This document shows, in pieces, positions 27,501 through 35,104 of a stretch of 64,000 nt of DNA; positions within the stretch are counted from its first letter, which is position 1, and each line of letters starts with the position of its first letter. Made by a program: the position numbers and the translations under genes. The stretch comes from Micromonospora halotolerans (GTDB taxonomy: Bacteria; Actinomycetota; Actinomycetes; Mycobacteriales; Micromonosporaceae). Where the stretch lies: the NCBI RefSeq assembly GCF_032108445.1, contig NZ_CP134876.1, positions 4,774,001 to 4,838,000 on the forward strand, written 5' to 3'. Below the pieces are notes generated by a model. The model worked only from the letters and a program-made list of their open reading frames with translations, did not search any database and was not told the DNA's origin.

Positions 27501-28001
27501 CCCCGGATCGGGCTGCGGGCCGGCAGCGGCGGCGGAGCCGCCGGGAGGCGGGCCGGGCGGGACGGGAGCGGCGGCGGAGCCGGCGAGGTACTGGTGGGCC
27601 GCGCGTACCGCGGGGTGGTCCGGACCGAGCACGGCGGGCCCGACGGTGGCCACGCGGGTGTAGTTGCGGCGGGCCTCGTGCCGGTTGCCGAGTTCCTCCG
27701 CCACCCCGGCGAGGTCGAAGCTGAGCGCGAGCATCAGCGGGTCGGCGTCGCCGCGGCGGCGCTCACCGGCCGCGTACGCCTCTTCGAGCACCCGTCGGGC
27801 GGCGGCCGGGTCGTCGGCCTCCCGGTGCAGGCGGGCCAGCAGGTGGCCGGTGGCCAGTACGTCGGGGTGGTCCTCCCCGTACGCCGGTCGGGCCGCCGCG
27901 ATCGCGTCGGTGAGCAGGCGGCGGGCGGTCGCCAGGTCACCCGCGGAGCGCAACGCGAGGGCCTGGTGTTGAGCGGCGGTCAGGGGGGAGGGGTGGGACA
28001 C
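24507..28001 (-). CDS. TPR / proline-rich / transmembrane / FN3 protein
   Basis: 1164 residues from GTG 28001. Residues 5-135 are tetratricopeptide-like ([72 protein letters not shown]). About 860 residues of Pro/Ala/Ser low-complexity sequence follow and include an in-frame 30-bp tandem repeat (10-residue unit around [10 protein letters not shown]). A single transmembrane helix ([24 protein letters not shown]) is near 1020, and one FN3-like domain ([18 protein letters not shown]... [13 protein letters not shown]) closes the protein. The topology places the TPR inside the cell and FN3 outside. It is the first gene of the MoxR-DUF58 cluster, 145 bp upstream of the FN3 protein. Function is unknown. 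Confidence 0.7.
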   Translation of the reverse strand: MSHPSPLTAAQHQALALRSAGDLATARRLLTDAIAAARPAYGEDHPDVLATGHLLARLHREADDPAAARRVLEEAYAAGERRRGDADPLMLALSFDLAGVAEELGNRHEARRNYTRVATVGPAVLGPDHPAVRAAHQYLAGSAAAPVPPGPPPGGSAAAAGPQPDPGALSGPTMSLPAMPQPYTPQSAPPRPGAPAAPGPVPPVPGAEWAPQPGPVGPAPWSPPAPGPATHLPPPPPIPPAPPGTAAASTPLPPPPVIPAPMSAPPIPTSGPGAPAGGASSGWAATEATARFPAPPVAGAARAVPPPPVAAVPPAPGVTPVPPRPPVVPPSVSVPPAPDPLPAGPYVTPHAPGSAPPVPPVAVPPAAHLAPHAPNSAPPGPVPPTPHTPSSAPPAPPAPGPVPPFPHTPSSAPPAPPVSGPPAQIPPVAPRPAAPGMPSAPTYGSVLRAAPASAPPTPPVAAPSPAVPASVPLPPAPVIPLPARPVATPPAPGPAPVAPVSGVPGPPVPPAGAVPPAPRIPAPTSAPPASGLLPPPPPIPVSAPPAPAAPGPAPTSTPPTAIPAAAPERAVPPHQTPGQPAAKGGEPGGDDRTDMPAAPAPGWDKPTIQVQQIGPLLREEAERTAASPPAANTPVSSPPVSAPPAGNLPVSAPPAGNLPVSAPPAGNSPVSAPPVAAPAPLPAAPVTAPPVSGPPAPPPTAGAALAGPSVGERPVTPPVSGAPFPPQPVSGPPTSGAPLPPPGDGPASPPQGSAVPPPPPPVSAPPAGGGPGTPFAIPPGGNPPSSAPPASGPPFGAPPASGPPFSAPPGSGPPFSAPPASSPPFSAPPASSPPFSAPPASSPPFSAPPASSPPFSAPPASSPPFSAPPASSPPFSAPPASSPPFSAPPASGPPASAPSGYPPPVSGPPAAAPVNASPVPPWSMTAPPWSSAAPPQALDRPGDPRPEPVVDEPGTVDPDPAPESGDGAPPALPVYDGLLEFPESQQAAPEPYPSQGAWPAVPPAFHQPAAYPVAEEPEARGRNRTVVALVAGIVVFAVAAAVGVGAVLLNRDPAPPPAPAPTAAKPKVSGPPPGELRLQDDTTTITVTWTDPTGGGVPFVVAGGRAGQKLGVMATVDAGQTRYTVNGLSPKLDYCFTVLAVYSTDNYATSGQVCTDREGGTTPN
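25321..25650 (-). repeat. 30-bp tandem repeat inside the Pro-rich gene
   Basis: Eleven 30-bp units. Six consecutive units (25381-25560) are identical, the unit at 25351 differs by one base, and the outer units are diverged. They encode 10-residue blocks of the type PP(F)SAPPASS. The period is a multiple of three and the frame stays open, so the copy number can change without breaking the gene. Confidence 0.9.
26008..26097 (-). repeat. Second 30-bp tandem repeat in the Pro-rich gene (about three units)
   Basis: The unit GGGGGCGCGCTGACGGGCAA is followed by GTTGCCCGCC. It is repeated three times with small changes and encodes blocks of the type [10 protein letters not shown]. Also in frame. Confidence 0.7.
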
Positions 28002-28233
28002 GTGAGCAATGCTGCCCGGAATCGGCGGTTCCTCGCTACCCGGCCCCTCGGATCGGTACGGGGCGGCGGTGCCGACGGCCCGTGGTGGCGTCTTGACCTG
28101 CGGAAACCCCGGGGCGCGGCGGCGATGTGCATGATCCATCCGCGCCGTGTACAGTAATGCCCCGTGCGGCCCACCGGGGCGGCCGAACCGGTGAGAAGAT
28201 CACCTCGGCCGACAGGGTAGGCTGGACGTGCAG

Positions 28234-28317
28234 GTCCGGGTGGCGGAATGGCAGACGCGCTAGCTTGAGGTGCTAGTGCCCGTATAGGGCGTGGGGGTTC
28301 AAGTCCCCCCTCGGACA
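28234..28317 (+). tRNA. tRNA-Leu (anticodon GAG)
   Basis: 84-nt class II cloverleaf. The acceptor GTCCGGG pairs with CTCGGAC. Anticodon stem CTAGC/GCTAG encloses the loop TTGAGGT with T33 and anticodon GAG, and a long variable arm (GTGCCCGTATAGGGCGTG) is typical of Leu. The T-arm is GGGGGTTCAAGTCCCCC and no CCA is encoded. The serine recombinase gene on the opposite strand terminates inside the T-arm, so this tRNA gene is the likely integration site. Confidence 0.93.
28299..28317. other. Probable attachment-site overlap (tRNA 3' end / recombinase 3' end)
   Basis: These bases belong both to the tRNA-Leu T-arm and acceptor and, on the other strand, to the end of the recombinase gene. In integrated elements this is where the left attachment junction lies. 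The matching right junction is not seen in the window, so the core sequence cannot be delimited. Confidence 0.5.
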
Positions 28318-29981
28318 CGACCCATAGGCCCACGGTGCGCGCTGAGATCAGCTTCAGCGTGCACCGTTTGCGTTTGCGGGTGGTACGTCAGCCGCAGGCC
28401 GAGCTGGCGGTAGACCTCGGCCTTGTCGGCGGGGTCCGCATCGCGGAGCACGGTGACGATGTCCCCGAGGGCCAGGACCAGCGTGGCGATCTCTGCCTGG
28501 GTCATCCGGCGTGGTGCGGCGGAGTCCGGCGTGTGCAGATCGTTTTCGGCCCGTGTCCGTTCGGCCTGCGTCTGTGCTATCCAGCTGCTGACGACCGAGG
28601 GGTCGGCTCCGGCGTCGAGGGCTGCCCGGTAGCGCTCAAGTTTCGCGTCGCACTCGGCGATAGTCGCTCGAGCGGCGGCAATGGCTGGGGAGGGCTGGTT
28701 CCCCAGCTGGGCGTCTGCCATTGCGGTGATCGTCTTCTCGAGGTGGCGCGGCGTGAACGCGGTAGCGAGCCAGGTGTCGAGTGGGTCGGTGAGGGCGTCC
28801 TCGCGGAGGTAGACGTTGCGGGGATGCTCGACCTCGTTGGCGAGGGCGTATTCCTGGGGGGATCTGCAGCGGTAGTAGGGGTCGCCATGGTTGTACTGGC
28901 CTTGCATGCGCCGCTGGCAGGCAGCGCAGTAGATCAAGCCACGGAACACGTACGGGTTGCGGGCGCGACGTTGGCGTTGCGGGATGTCCAGGCCCCGCCG
29001 GTGCCGTTCTAGGAGCGCCTGAGCCTGTTCGAAGGTCGCATCATCGACGATAGGGGAGTGGGTGATCTCCTTGGAGACCACCCACTTGTCCCGCGGGTTC
29101 CAGCGCATGACTCCGGTATGACCGAGCGCGACGTCGTCCACGTCGAGGAGGACCTGGTCGGTGCGTTGCTTGTTCCAGACCTGCCGGCCTGTGTAGCGGG
29201 GGTTGGTGAGGATGACGCGGACGGCGCTCTTGGACCACGCGATGCCGCTGCGGTGGGGGTTGCGGGCACGGTCGTGTGCGGAGGGGCAGGGCACGTGGTT
29301 GCTGGTGAGTCCTTCGGCGATAGCGAAGAGGCCGCTGCCGGCGAGGAACTCGTGGAAAATCCGGCGGACGATCGGGGCGGTCTGCAGGTCTGGGGTGAGG
29401 CCGCGTAGGCGTTTGCCGTCGGCTGCTTTCGCCGGGTTGGGGTGCGGGCCGAGGTCCTGCAGTGTGTAGCCGTATGGGGGACGCCCGCCGAGATAGCGGC
29501 CTTCGAGCAGGGTCTGGGCGGCCATGGCGGTACGGACACGAAGCTCGATGCGGTTGCGTTCGCCCTTGCTCATGCCACCGAAGACGGACATGACGAGTTC
29601 GTGGGCTTCGTTGTCGGGGCCGATCGGGCCGCCGATCTCCGGCACCCAGAGTTCGACGCCGTAGTGCGTGAACAGCGGCACGGTGAGGCCGAACTGGTTG
29701 CCGTAAAACGCGCGGTGGGGTTCTCCGACGACGACAGCGGAGAACCCGCGTCTTGGGTCGCGAAGCGCGGCGAGAAGTCGGCTGGCGTGTGGGCGACGCT
29801 GCCACGGCAGCGAACGGCTCTGACCGATGTCGAAGTACTCGGCGGCGATATGGCCGCCGTGAGGCTGGATGAGGGTCGTCGCCCGAGTGAGTTGCCAGCT
29901 ACGGGATGACTCGGGGTCCTGGTTGTCCTCGGTCGACACGCGGCCGTAAAAGGCGAATGGTTTCGGTTGAGGGGTGGTCAT
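28299..29981 (-). CDS. Large serine recombinase (site-specific integrase)
   Basis: 560 residues from ATG 29981, with AGGAG 6 bp upstream. Ser16 in YGRVSTEDNQD is the nucleophile position of the resolvase-like catalytic domain (~8-160, including EPHRAFYGNQFG and SVFGGMSKGERNRIELRVR). The Recombinase domain follows (~190-300: LGGRPPYGYTL, VILTNPRYTGRQVWNKQR). Next come a zinc-ribbon (YCAACQRRM...YRC), a coiled-coil (AAARATIAECDAKLERYRAALDAG) and a C-terminal segment. The last codons and TGA lie within tRNA-Leu, so the C terminus is shared with the attachment site. It is translationally coupled to the small gene upstream (ATGA overlap) and probably integrates and excises an element extending to the right. 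Confidence 0.93.
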   Translation of the reverse strand: MTTPQPKPFAFYGRVSTEDNQDPESSRSWQLTRATTLIQPHGGHIAAEYFDIGQSRSLPWQRRPHASRLLAALRDPRRGFSAVVVGEPHRAFYGNQFGLTVPLFTHYGVELWVPEIGGPIGPDNEAHELVMSVFGGMSKGERNRIELRVRTAMAAQTLLEGRYLGGRPPYGYTLQDLGPHPNPAKAADGKRLRGLTPDLQTAPIVRRIFHEFLAGSGLFAIAEGLTSNHVPCPSAHDRARNPHRSGIAWSKSAVRVILTNPRYTGRQVWNKQRTDQVLLDVDDVALGHTGVMRWNPRDKWVVSKEITHSPIVDDATFEQAQALLERHRRGLDIPQRQRRARNPYVFRGLIYCAACQRRMQGQYNHGDPYYRCRSPQEYALANEVEHPRNVYLREDALTDPLDTWLATAFTPRHLEKTITAMADAQLGNQPSPAIAAARATIAECDAKLERYRAALDAGADPSVVSSWIAQTQAERTRAENDLHTPDSAAPRRMTQAEIATLVLALGDIVTVLRDADPADKAEVYRQLGLRLTYHPQTQTVHAEADLSAHRGPMGRVRGGT

Positions 29982-30250
29982 ACATTCTCCTGGTTCGGCT
30001 TGTCTGTGCGTCGCTCGTTCACACGTCTGAGCAGCTTCAGTAGGGCGGCGGCCGCCCCGGGGTGCAGCTCGGGTGGCTGGCCGGGAGCGGCAACGCTGGT
30101 GACCCAGGTCGTTTTGCCGCGGTCGGCGTTGTCCAGCGTCCATGAACCGTTGTCTTCGCCGGGCGGGTCAAGTCGCTTGTCTGGTACCGCGGCCGTTGCC
30201 CGGTCGATCTCCTTGCGTTGCCGATGTGGGTGAGCGGGCGGCAGGGTCAT
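29978..30250 (-). CDS. Small basic protein coupled to the serine recombinase
   Basis: 90 residues (MTLPPAHPHRQRKEIDRATAAVPDKRLDPPGEDNGSW...). The start ATG 30250 has GGAGG upstream, and its stop overlaps the recombinase start (ATGA at 29978-29981). The C-terminal stretch AAAALLKLLRRVNERR is helical and basic. No family is recognised. Its position directly before the recombinase, with coupling, suggests a role in recombination control such as directionality, but that is inference only. Confidence 0.65.
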   Translation of the reverse strand: MTLPPAHPHRQRKEIDRATAAVPDKRLDPPGEDNGSWTLDNADRGKTTWVTSVAAPGQPPELHPGAAAALLKLLRRVNERRTDKPNQENV

Positions 30251-30444
30251 GAGCCTCCGTCCGGTGGTTGGTCCGGCCGCGACGTGCGCCGGTCGGCGTG
30301 CATCGTTCGCTCTTTGGCTTCCCCTACCAGCATCGGAGACGGGGCGGAGTTGACGGCGACGCCAACATCGGCGTCGCCGGCGAAAGAGGTGATGGGGTGG
30401 TAGTTCGATGGCTCCTGGACTTTGGCGGATGGGTGGGTTGCCAT
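30247..30444 (-). CDS. Small protein, first gene of the recombinase operon
   Basis: 65 residues (MATHPSAKVQEPSNYHPITSFAGDADVGVAVNSAPSPMLVGEAKERTMHADRR...). The ATG at 30442-30444 has GGAGG eight bases upstream, and the stop overlaps the next start (ATGA at 30247-30250). No family is recognised. A longer in-frame GTG at 30519 lies inside a hairpin and lacks a ribosome-binding site. The three genes form one tightly coupled leftward unit ending in the recombinase. Confidence 0.6.
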   Translation of the reverse strand: MATHPSAKVQEPSNYHPITSFAGDADVGVAVNSAPSPMLVGEAKERTMHADRRTSRPDQPPDGGS

Positions 30445-30498
30445 GGAGAGGTCCTCCGACAGGTGGTCGGATGCCGATTGGCCGGTGGGCAAGAAGAA

Positions 30499-30526
30499 GC
30501 GGCCGGTGCCGTCGGGCACCGGCCGC
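30499..30526 (-). terminator. Perfect 12-bp hairpin with trailing T-rich tract: attenuator or terminator
   Basis: GCGGCCGGTGCC (30499-30510) and GGCACCGGCCGC (30515-30526) flank a 4-base loop. Read on the minus strand it is followed by TTCTTCTTG, so it looks like a rho-independent terminator 55 bp before the first gene of the recombinase operon. It could insulate the operon from upstream transcription or attenuate it. Confidence 0.6.
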
Positions 30527-30657
30527 TCGTCGAGCAGGGTGTTACATCTCTGCAGTCGTGATGTCGCTTGACAGCGTGGGGGAAAGCGAGTGCTGCTGAT
30601 GGCGGGGTTTGCGGGCCGCGCGCCAATGGGCTAGCAGTACTTGGAGAGCACTCTGTT

Positions 30658-31128
30658 CACACGGAGTGCTCTGCGGTTTTGCGCAGCAGTCGACCGCTCT
30701 CTATCTTCCCTGGCAAGGGAGTATGGGCAGGCCAAGGTGGTAAGGGGCTGCTGGATGGCCTGGCCTTGCAAGTGGGAGCAGATTGGGTGCAGCTTGGCGA
30801 AGTGGTCACCGTGCCCGAAGTGCTCACCGGGCCCGGAACGAGCAGAGGGCTTTGACCTGCGGTGATGCGGTCGAGCGGTCCAGCGTGACCTCCCGGAGAC
30901 ACCGAAGTGGTCAAGGTTCGCTGCTGCCGGTCTCGCTAGTGCCGGCTGTCGGCCGGGGGCGCTCGTTGACGCCGCTCGCGAGGTCGTGCTGCATCGACCT
31001 ACGGCTCTGGCATCCGCCGTGGTGGCGCCGGTATACATCCCGGGGGCTGAGACACGAATCCCACCGGCAACCTCCTGGCCAGGGATTCCTGTCCGGTGAC
31101 CTCTTCGGCGCGCCCGAAGGCGTCGGCA
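30658..31128. repeat. ~470-bp direct repeat, copy 1
   Basis: A 258-bp block (30658-30915) is about 87% identical by eye to 38320-38578. A 73-bp block (31056-31128) matches 38718-38789. The interval between blocks is the same length in both copies (about 140 bp) though its sequence has diverged. No convincing gene is inside. Landmarks include TTTTGCGCAGCAGTCGAC and GAAGTGGTCAC. It may be a remnant of an insertion sequence or a non-coding repeat. Confidence 0.75.
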
Positions 31129-31221
31129 TGTGTTGCCCGCGGTGTTCTGCGGGGCATTGTCGATCATGGGGGTGGTGGTAAACCCGTCGAAGGGGGGCCG
31201 CTGTCCACGGTGACCCGGTGT

Positions 31222-31686
31222 TCAGAAGTTGTAGAGGGTGTAGTTGTAGGGGCGGCCTCGGTCGTAGATGGCGCGTAACCGTGGTTGCTTGACCTGGGGC
31301 AGTCGGGCGAGAACGTTGAGGAAGATCTCACCGTTCGGCTCGAATCGGTGATTCGGGAGCAGTGCCGGCAGGGCGTCCGGCGGGATTGGGATGGACCGTC
31401 CAACCGGCTTCGGGGCTCGGTGGAACGCGAGGTGTCGCCAGGTGTCCCAGGCCAGCGGGACTGGCATCATCGGCGGGGTTACCGGCCAGAGTTCACCGGT
31501 TTGCGGGTGTTCCGGGATGAGGGCGAGGTCGCCGTCGGTGTGCGGAGTGCCGGGCCCGGCTAGGACCAGGGTGCGTTCCTGCCCCGTACTGCCCGCCCCG
31601 ACGAGGCGGTCGAGAGTTGGTCGGAAGACCTCGCGACCTGGTGATCGGGGATCGCCAACAGGATCGCCGCCCGAGGCGGCCAGCAT
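31222..31686 (-). CDS. Uncharacterised protein
   Basis: 154 residues from ATG 31686 at most. The C-terminal 110 residues look well ordered: TLVLAGPGTPHTDGDLALIPEHPQTGELWPVTPPMMPVPLAWDTWRHLAFHRAP, then RSIPIPPDALPALLPNHRFEPNGEIFLNVLARLPQVKQPRLRAIYDRGRPYNYTLYNF. I recognise no family. The N terminus is uncertain and the gene may be truncated, since a transposase stub lies directly upstream on the same strand. It is the first gene inside the interval bracketed by the ~470-bp repeats. Confidence 0.5.
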   Translation of the reverse strand: MLAASGGDPVGDPRSPGREVFRPTLDRLVGAGSTGQERTLVLAGPGTPHTDGDLALIPEHPQTGELWPVTPPMMPVPLAWDTWRHLAFHRAPKPVGRSIPIPPDALPALLPNHRFEPNGEIFLNVLARLPQVKQPRLRAIYDRGRPYNYTLYNF

Positions 31687-31724
31687 GTGTGCCAGTGCCG
31701 AGGCTGCGGTGGCCTTCGATATCG

Positions 31725-31780
31725 GGTGCCAGCATCGCCAGCGCGTTGGTTACGCCGAGGTAGGCCAGTCGAAGCAGCAC
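31725..31780 (-). pseudogene. N-terminal stub of an integrase-core transposase
   Basis: GTG 31780 begins VLLRLAYLGVTNALAML, which matches the conserved N terminus of actinomycete integrase-core transposases (MLLRLAYLGVTNAL.LLRLLPMSDRDK). Homology stops after about 17 residues. Confidence 0.4.
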
Positions 31781-31967
31781 GACCAGTCATCCTCGCCCAG
31801 TGGTTTCAGCGATTCAACCAGCCTGGGCACGTTGATGAGGGCACGATCTTTGTCGTCGTGGTCAAACCGGCCGTGACCAGGGCGGATGTCATTGTCGGCG
31901 CCTGCAGGGCTAGCAGGCCCAAAAGGGCGGCGCACAGAGCCGACGAGCACGAGATAGGGAGGCACCC

Positions 31968-32885
31968 ATGAAGGCAATCGTCGCGATGGATCAGGCCGCG
32001 GCAGCAGCCGGGATCACACTCGCGGAGCGGCCTGAGCCGACGCCGGCGATCAACGACGTCGTCGTTGAAGTCCACGCGTCGGGCTTCGTCCCCGCGGAGT
32101 GGGAGTGGCCCTCGACGTGGGTCGATCGCTCCGGTCACGATCGCGCCCAGGCGATCATCGGCCACGAGTTCGCCGGAGTGGTCTCCTCCCTCGGCTACGG
32201 CACGACGGGACTCTCGTTGGGACAGCGGGTGTTCGGGATCACGGACTGGCACCGCGATGGAACGCTGGCTGAGTACGCGGCCGTGGAGGCACGCAACCTT
32301 GCGCCGCTGCCGGGGAACGTCGACTTCACGGTGGGTGCGAGTCTGCCGATCTCCGGCCTGACCGCGTGGCAGGGCCTGTTCCAGCACGGTCGTCTTCAGG
32401 CGGGGCAGAGCGTCCTCGCACACGGCGCCGCCGGCGCTGTCGGGTCAGTGGTGACGCAGCTCGCCCGGGAGTTCGGCGCCTACGTCATCGGTACCGGTCG
32501 GGCGGCGGACCGCCAGGCGGCGCTGGACTTCGGCGCGAACGCCTTCCTCGACCTCGACCATGAGGATCTCGACGACATCGGCGGGGTCGACCTGGTCTTC
32601 GATGTCATCGGCGGTGATATCCAAGGGCGCTCGGCGAGCATCATCCGGCCTGGCGGGACGCTGGTGTCGGTGGTCGGACCTGTTGAGGCTCGCCCTGTCG
32701 ACGGCTTGGCGGTCGACTTCGTCGTCGAGTCCGTTCCGAGTCAGCTGGTGGAGATCGTCGACCGGGTGCGAGACGGGCGCCTTCGCACGCACATCGGAAC
32801 AGTCGCGACTCTCGACGACGCCATCCCCGCGCTCAACCCGACCGAGCGGCGCAAAGGCAAGACCGTCATTCGCGTGCGCCCCTGA
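31968..32885 (+). CDS. MDR-superfamily NADP-dependent oxidoreductase (quinone oxidoreductase-like)
   Basis: 305 residues from ATG 31968, with GGGAGG 5 bp upstream. The GroES-like N-terminal domain (IIGHEFAGVVSSLGYGT) lacks the structural zinc loop. The Rossmann domain has the glycine motif HGAAGAVGSVVTQLA near 148-162, and GTGRAADRQAALDFGANAFLD follows. It is full length for the zinc-independent quinone oxidoreductase branch, which reduces enones or quinones with NADPH. The exact substrate is unknown. No obvious partner is adjacent; it is the best-preserved enzyme in the repeat-bracketed interval. Confidence 0.88.
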   Translation: MKAIVAMDQAAAAAGITLAERPEPTPAINDVVVEVHASGFVPAEWEWPSTWVDRSGHDRAQAIIGHEFAGVVSSLGYGTTGLSLGQRVFGITDWHRDGTLAEYAAVEARNLAPLPGNVDFTVGASLPISGLTAWQGLFQHGRLQAGQSVLAHGAAGAVGSVVTQLAREFGAYVIGTGRAADRQAALDFGANAFLDLDHEDLDDIGGVDLVFDVIGGDIQGRSASIIRPGGTLVSVVGPVEARPVDGLAVDFVVESVPSQLVEIVDRVRDGRLRTHIGTVATLDDAIPALNPTERRKGKTVIRVRP

Positions 32886-33009
32886 GCGCCCTGGAATAGG
32901 CCAACAGCGCCGTCATGCTGACGCCCCACTGACGAGATCGGCACCCGACCCGACGCCGACGACGTCAGTGGGGCCGCTCAGTGCGCCCGCCACAGCCACG
33001 GCCGCGCAC

Positions 33010-33160
33010 GGCCACCGCTCCACCTGCGGCTCCGGCGGGCCCATCCGAGAAGATCCTGGACACCTCGTTCGAGTATCAGATCAGCTCCTACTACTGCGGC
33101 CCGGCCGCGGTGCACAACGCCCTGACTGCCGGCGGCATCGACGCAGGTCCTGAGACGCGA
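33010..33160 (+). pseudogene. Fragment of a C39-like cysteine peptidase
   Basis: SEKILDTSFEYQISSYYCGPAAVHNALTAGG shows the active-site region (YYCGPAAV with the nucleophile Cys) of peptidase_C39-type proteins. The His and Asp part is missing and the frame runs into unrelated sequence at about 33150. The nearby IS481 insertion (33245) is a separate event. Confidence 0.5.
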
Positions 33161-33244
33161 CATCGCCGGCAGCCGGCTGTCCGACTCCGGTTGATGGTTG
33201 ACACGGCCTCGGTTGACGCTTGACATGATCGCTCCGGCGTCGCA

Positions 33245-34344
33245 TCTAGCTGTTCTGTCCATGGACGTTGGTGACAGGGCTGGGATCTTGAAATAGGTGA
33301 GGACCTCCGGGTGAGGTGGAGCTTGTCGAAGGTTCCGCACCACCCGGGAGGTCCTCGTGCCACACGCTAATGCACCCATGACAGAGCGCGGGAGGCTGCG
33401 CCTTGCCCGCTGTGTGGTCGATGACGGTTGGCCGCTGCGGCGGGCGGCTGAGCGGTTCCAGGTCAGCCCGACCACGGCGAAGCGATGGGCTGACCGGTAT
33501 CGCGTCGAGGGGCCGGTCGGGATGGTGGACCGGTCGAGCCGTCCGCACCGGTCACCGCGGCGTACGCCGGCGCCGGTGGAGCGCAAGGTGCTGCACCTGC
33601 GGGCGAAGCGGCGGTGGGGACCGGCCCGCATCGGCGGCCGGCTCGGTGTGGCGGCCTCGACGTGCCACGCGGTGCTGCGCCGGGCCGGGGTGGCCCGGTT
33701 GGCGCACCTGGACCGGGCCACCGGACGGCCGGTGCGCCGCTACGAGCACGCCGCGCCCGGCGACCTGGTCCACGTCGACGTCAAGAAGCTGGGCAACATC
33801 CCCGACGGCGGCGGATGGCGCATCCACGGCCGCGCCCGCGGCGACCGCAACGGCCGGGCCAGCACGACAGCCCGCCGCAACGGCCACCCGGTCATCGGCT
33901 ACGCCTACCTGCACACCGCCATCGACGACCACTCCCGGCTGGCCTACACCGAGATCCTCCACGACGAACGCAAAGAAACCGCCGCCGCCTTCTGGCAGCG
34001 CGCGCACACCTGGTTCGGTTCGCACGGCATCACCGTCCGACGCGTGATCACCGACAACGGCTCCTGTTACAAGTCCTTCCTCTGGCGCGACACGCTCCAC
34101 GAGCTCGGCATCAGCATGAAGAAGACCCGCCCGTTCCGACCCCAGACCAACGGCAAGGTCGAACGCTTCCACCGCACCCTCACCGACGAATGGGCCTACG
34201 CCAGGCCGTACTCCTCAGAGACCGCCCGCCGGGCCGCCTTGCCCGGCTGGCTACACGCCTACAACAATCACCGCGCTCACACCGCACTCGGCGGCCAACC
34301 GCCCGCCAGCCGCGTCCCCAACCTCACTGGGCAGAACATCTAGC
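33245..34344 (+). mobile_element. Complete IS481-family insertion sequence with 6-bp target duplication
   Basis: The element runs 33251-34338 (1088 bp). Its ends are imperfect inverted repeats: left TGTTCTGTCCATGGACGTTG, right (complement) TGTTCTGCCCAGTGAGGTTG, with about 20 of 25 bases matching. It is flanked on both sides by TCTAGC (33245-33250 and 34339-34344), a 6-bp target duplication. The transposase is intact, so the insertion is probably recent and potentially active. Confidence 0.88.
33357..34343 (+). CDS. IS481-family DDE transposase
   Basis: 328 residues, intact. The N terminus has a helix-turn-helix (LRRAAERFQVSPTTAKRWADRYRVEG). The rve integrase core carries the DDE triad: the first Asp in GDLVHVDVKKLG, the second in VITDNGSCYKS, and the Glu in NGKVERFHRTL. 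The C terminus is AYNNHRAHTALGGQPPASRV. Start is ATT/GTG-region ambiguous, but GTG 33357 gives the natural N terminus. The stop codon overlaps the right end of the element (34338-34343). Confidence 0.93.
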   Translation: MPHANAPMTERGRLRLARCVVDDGWPLRRAAERFQVSPTTAKRWADRYRVEGPVGMVDRSSRPHRSPRRTPAPVERKVLHLRAKRRWGPARIGGRLGVAASTCHAVLRRAGVARLAHLDRATGRPVRRYEHAAPGDLVHVDVKKLGNIPDGGGWRIHGRARGDRNGRASTTARRNGHPVIGYAYLHTAIDDHSRLAYTEILHDERKETAAAFWQRAHTWFGSHGITVRRVITDNGSCYKSFLWRDTLHELGISMKKTRPFRPQTNGKVERFHRTLTDEWAYARPYSSETARRAALPGWLHAYNNHRAHTALGGQPPASRVPNLTGQNI

Positions 34345-34466
34345 GCGCGACTCGCGGCAGATCCGGTTGGCCGTCAGAGTGGTCGCCAGGTCTGACATGG
34401 GGGACCGGATTGGCGCAACCAGGGTTCGGCCGCACGGGAGTCGAAATGCGGTGCCAGGCCTACTGG

Positions 34467-34970
34467 TCAGGTGTTCACCAGCCACTGTTGCCCGTCGATG
34501 AGCTCGCGAACCGCGTCGAGGTGTCCGGCGTGGCAGGCGGTCTCGGTGATCACATGGAGCAGGACATCCCGAACATTGTGCAGGCGCCACTCACCCTCGG
34601 GAAAGGGCCACCAGACCAGGTCAGCATCGGCAGATGAGGCGGCGATGACGGCATCCGCCAAGGAAGCCTCATGGCGATAGCAGTCAAGGACATCGCCGGC
34701 GGGTAGTCCCGGGGCTACCTGCCATGGGCTGTCTTGGCTGCCGACCATGTCGATGACCTCCGGGTCGCCGGCCACAACAGCGCGGAAATACAAACGCTCC
34801 ACCGACAGCGTGAGGTGCTGCAGCATCCCCAGGCAGCTCCACCCAGAGGGCAGCACGGGGCGCCGCAGCGCCTCATCGCTCAGTCCTTCCACGGCACCCA
34901 GCACGTGGTTTCGCTGCCTCTGGAGGCACTGCATCAACGCGGTGATCTCGGCGTCGACTGCCACCGTCAT
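34467..34970 (-). CDS. DinB/DUF664 family protein
   Basis: 167 residues from ATG 34970, with GGAGG 7 bp upstream. Four-helix DinB-like fold with candidate metal ligands in MLQHLTLSVERLYF (first His) and LLHVITETACHAGHLDAVRELIDG (H...H-x3-H-type cluster). GLSDEALRRPVLPSGWSCLGMLQHL is the usual N-terminal signature of the DUF664/mini-circle group. Members are thiol-dependent or metal-dependent enzymes of unclear substrate; in actinomycetes mycothiol transferase activity is often proposed. It stands alone, just right of the IS481 element. Confidence 0.85.
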   Translation of the reverse strand: MTVAVDAEITALMQCLQRQRNHVLGAVEGLSDEALRRPVLPSGWSCLGMLQHLTLSVERLYFRAVVAGDPEVIDMVGSQDSPWQVAPGLPAGDVLDCYRHEASLADAVIAASSADADLVWWPFPEGEWRLHNVRDVLLHVITETACHAGHLDAVRELIDGQQWLVNT

Positions 34971-35104
34971 TTCTGAACCTCCCTAACACGACACTTCTTC
35001 GCAGGGCTGAATGTAACCTTGCGGATACGCCCGATCTTGGCATGTTCCTGTTGATCTCAACCGAAGTTCACCCGGCGACGAGCATCCCGCCTGGCGCCCA
35101 TCGT

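Noticed and set aside
28299..28317. Recombinase overlap with tRNA as an annotation artefact of a too-long frame
   Set aside because: The stop codon is the first one in frame and the C-terminal coiled-coil continues to it; the overlap is real in sequence, though its function is inferred.
30631..31167. 178-codon minus-strand frame inside repeat copy 1
   Set aside because: The equivalent frame in copy 2 is truncated, and substitutions between copies are not concentrated at third positions, so coding is not supported.
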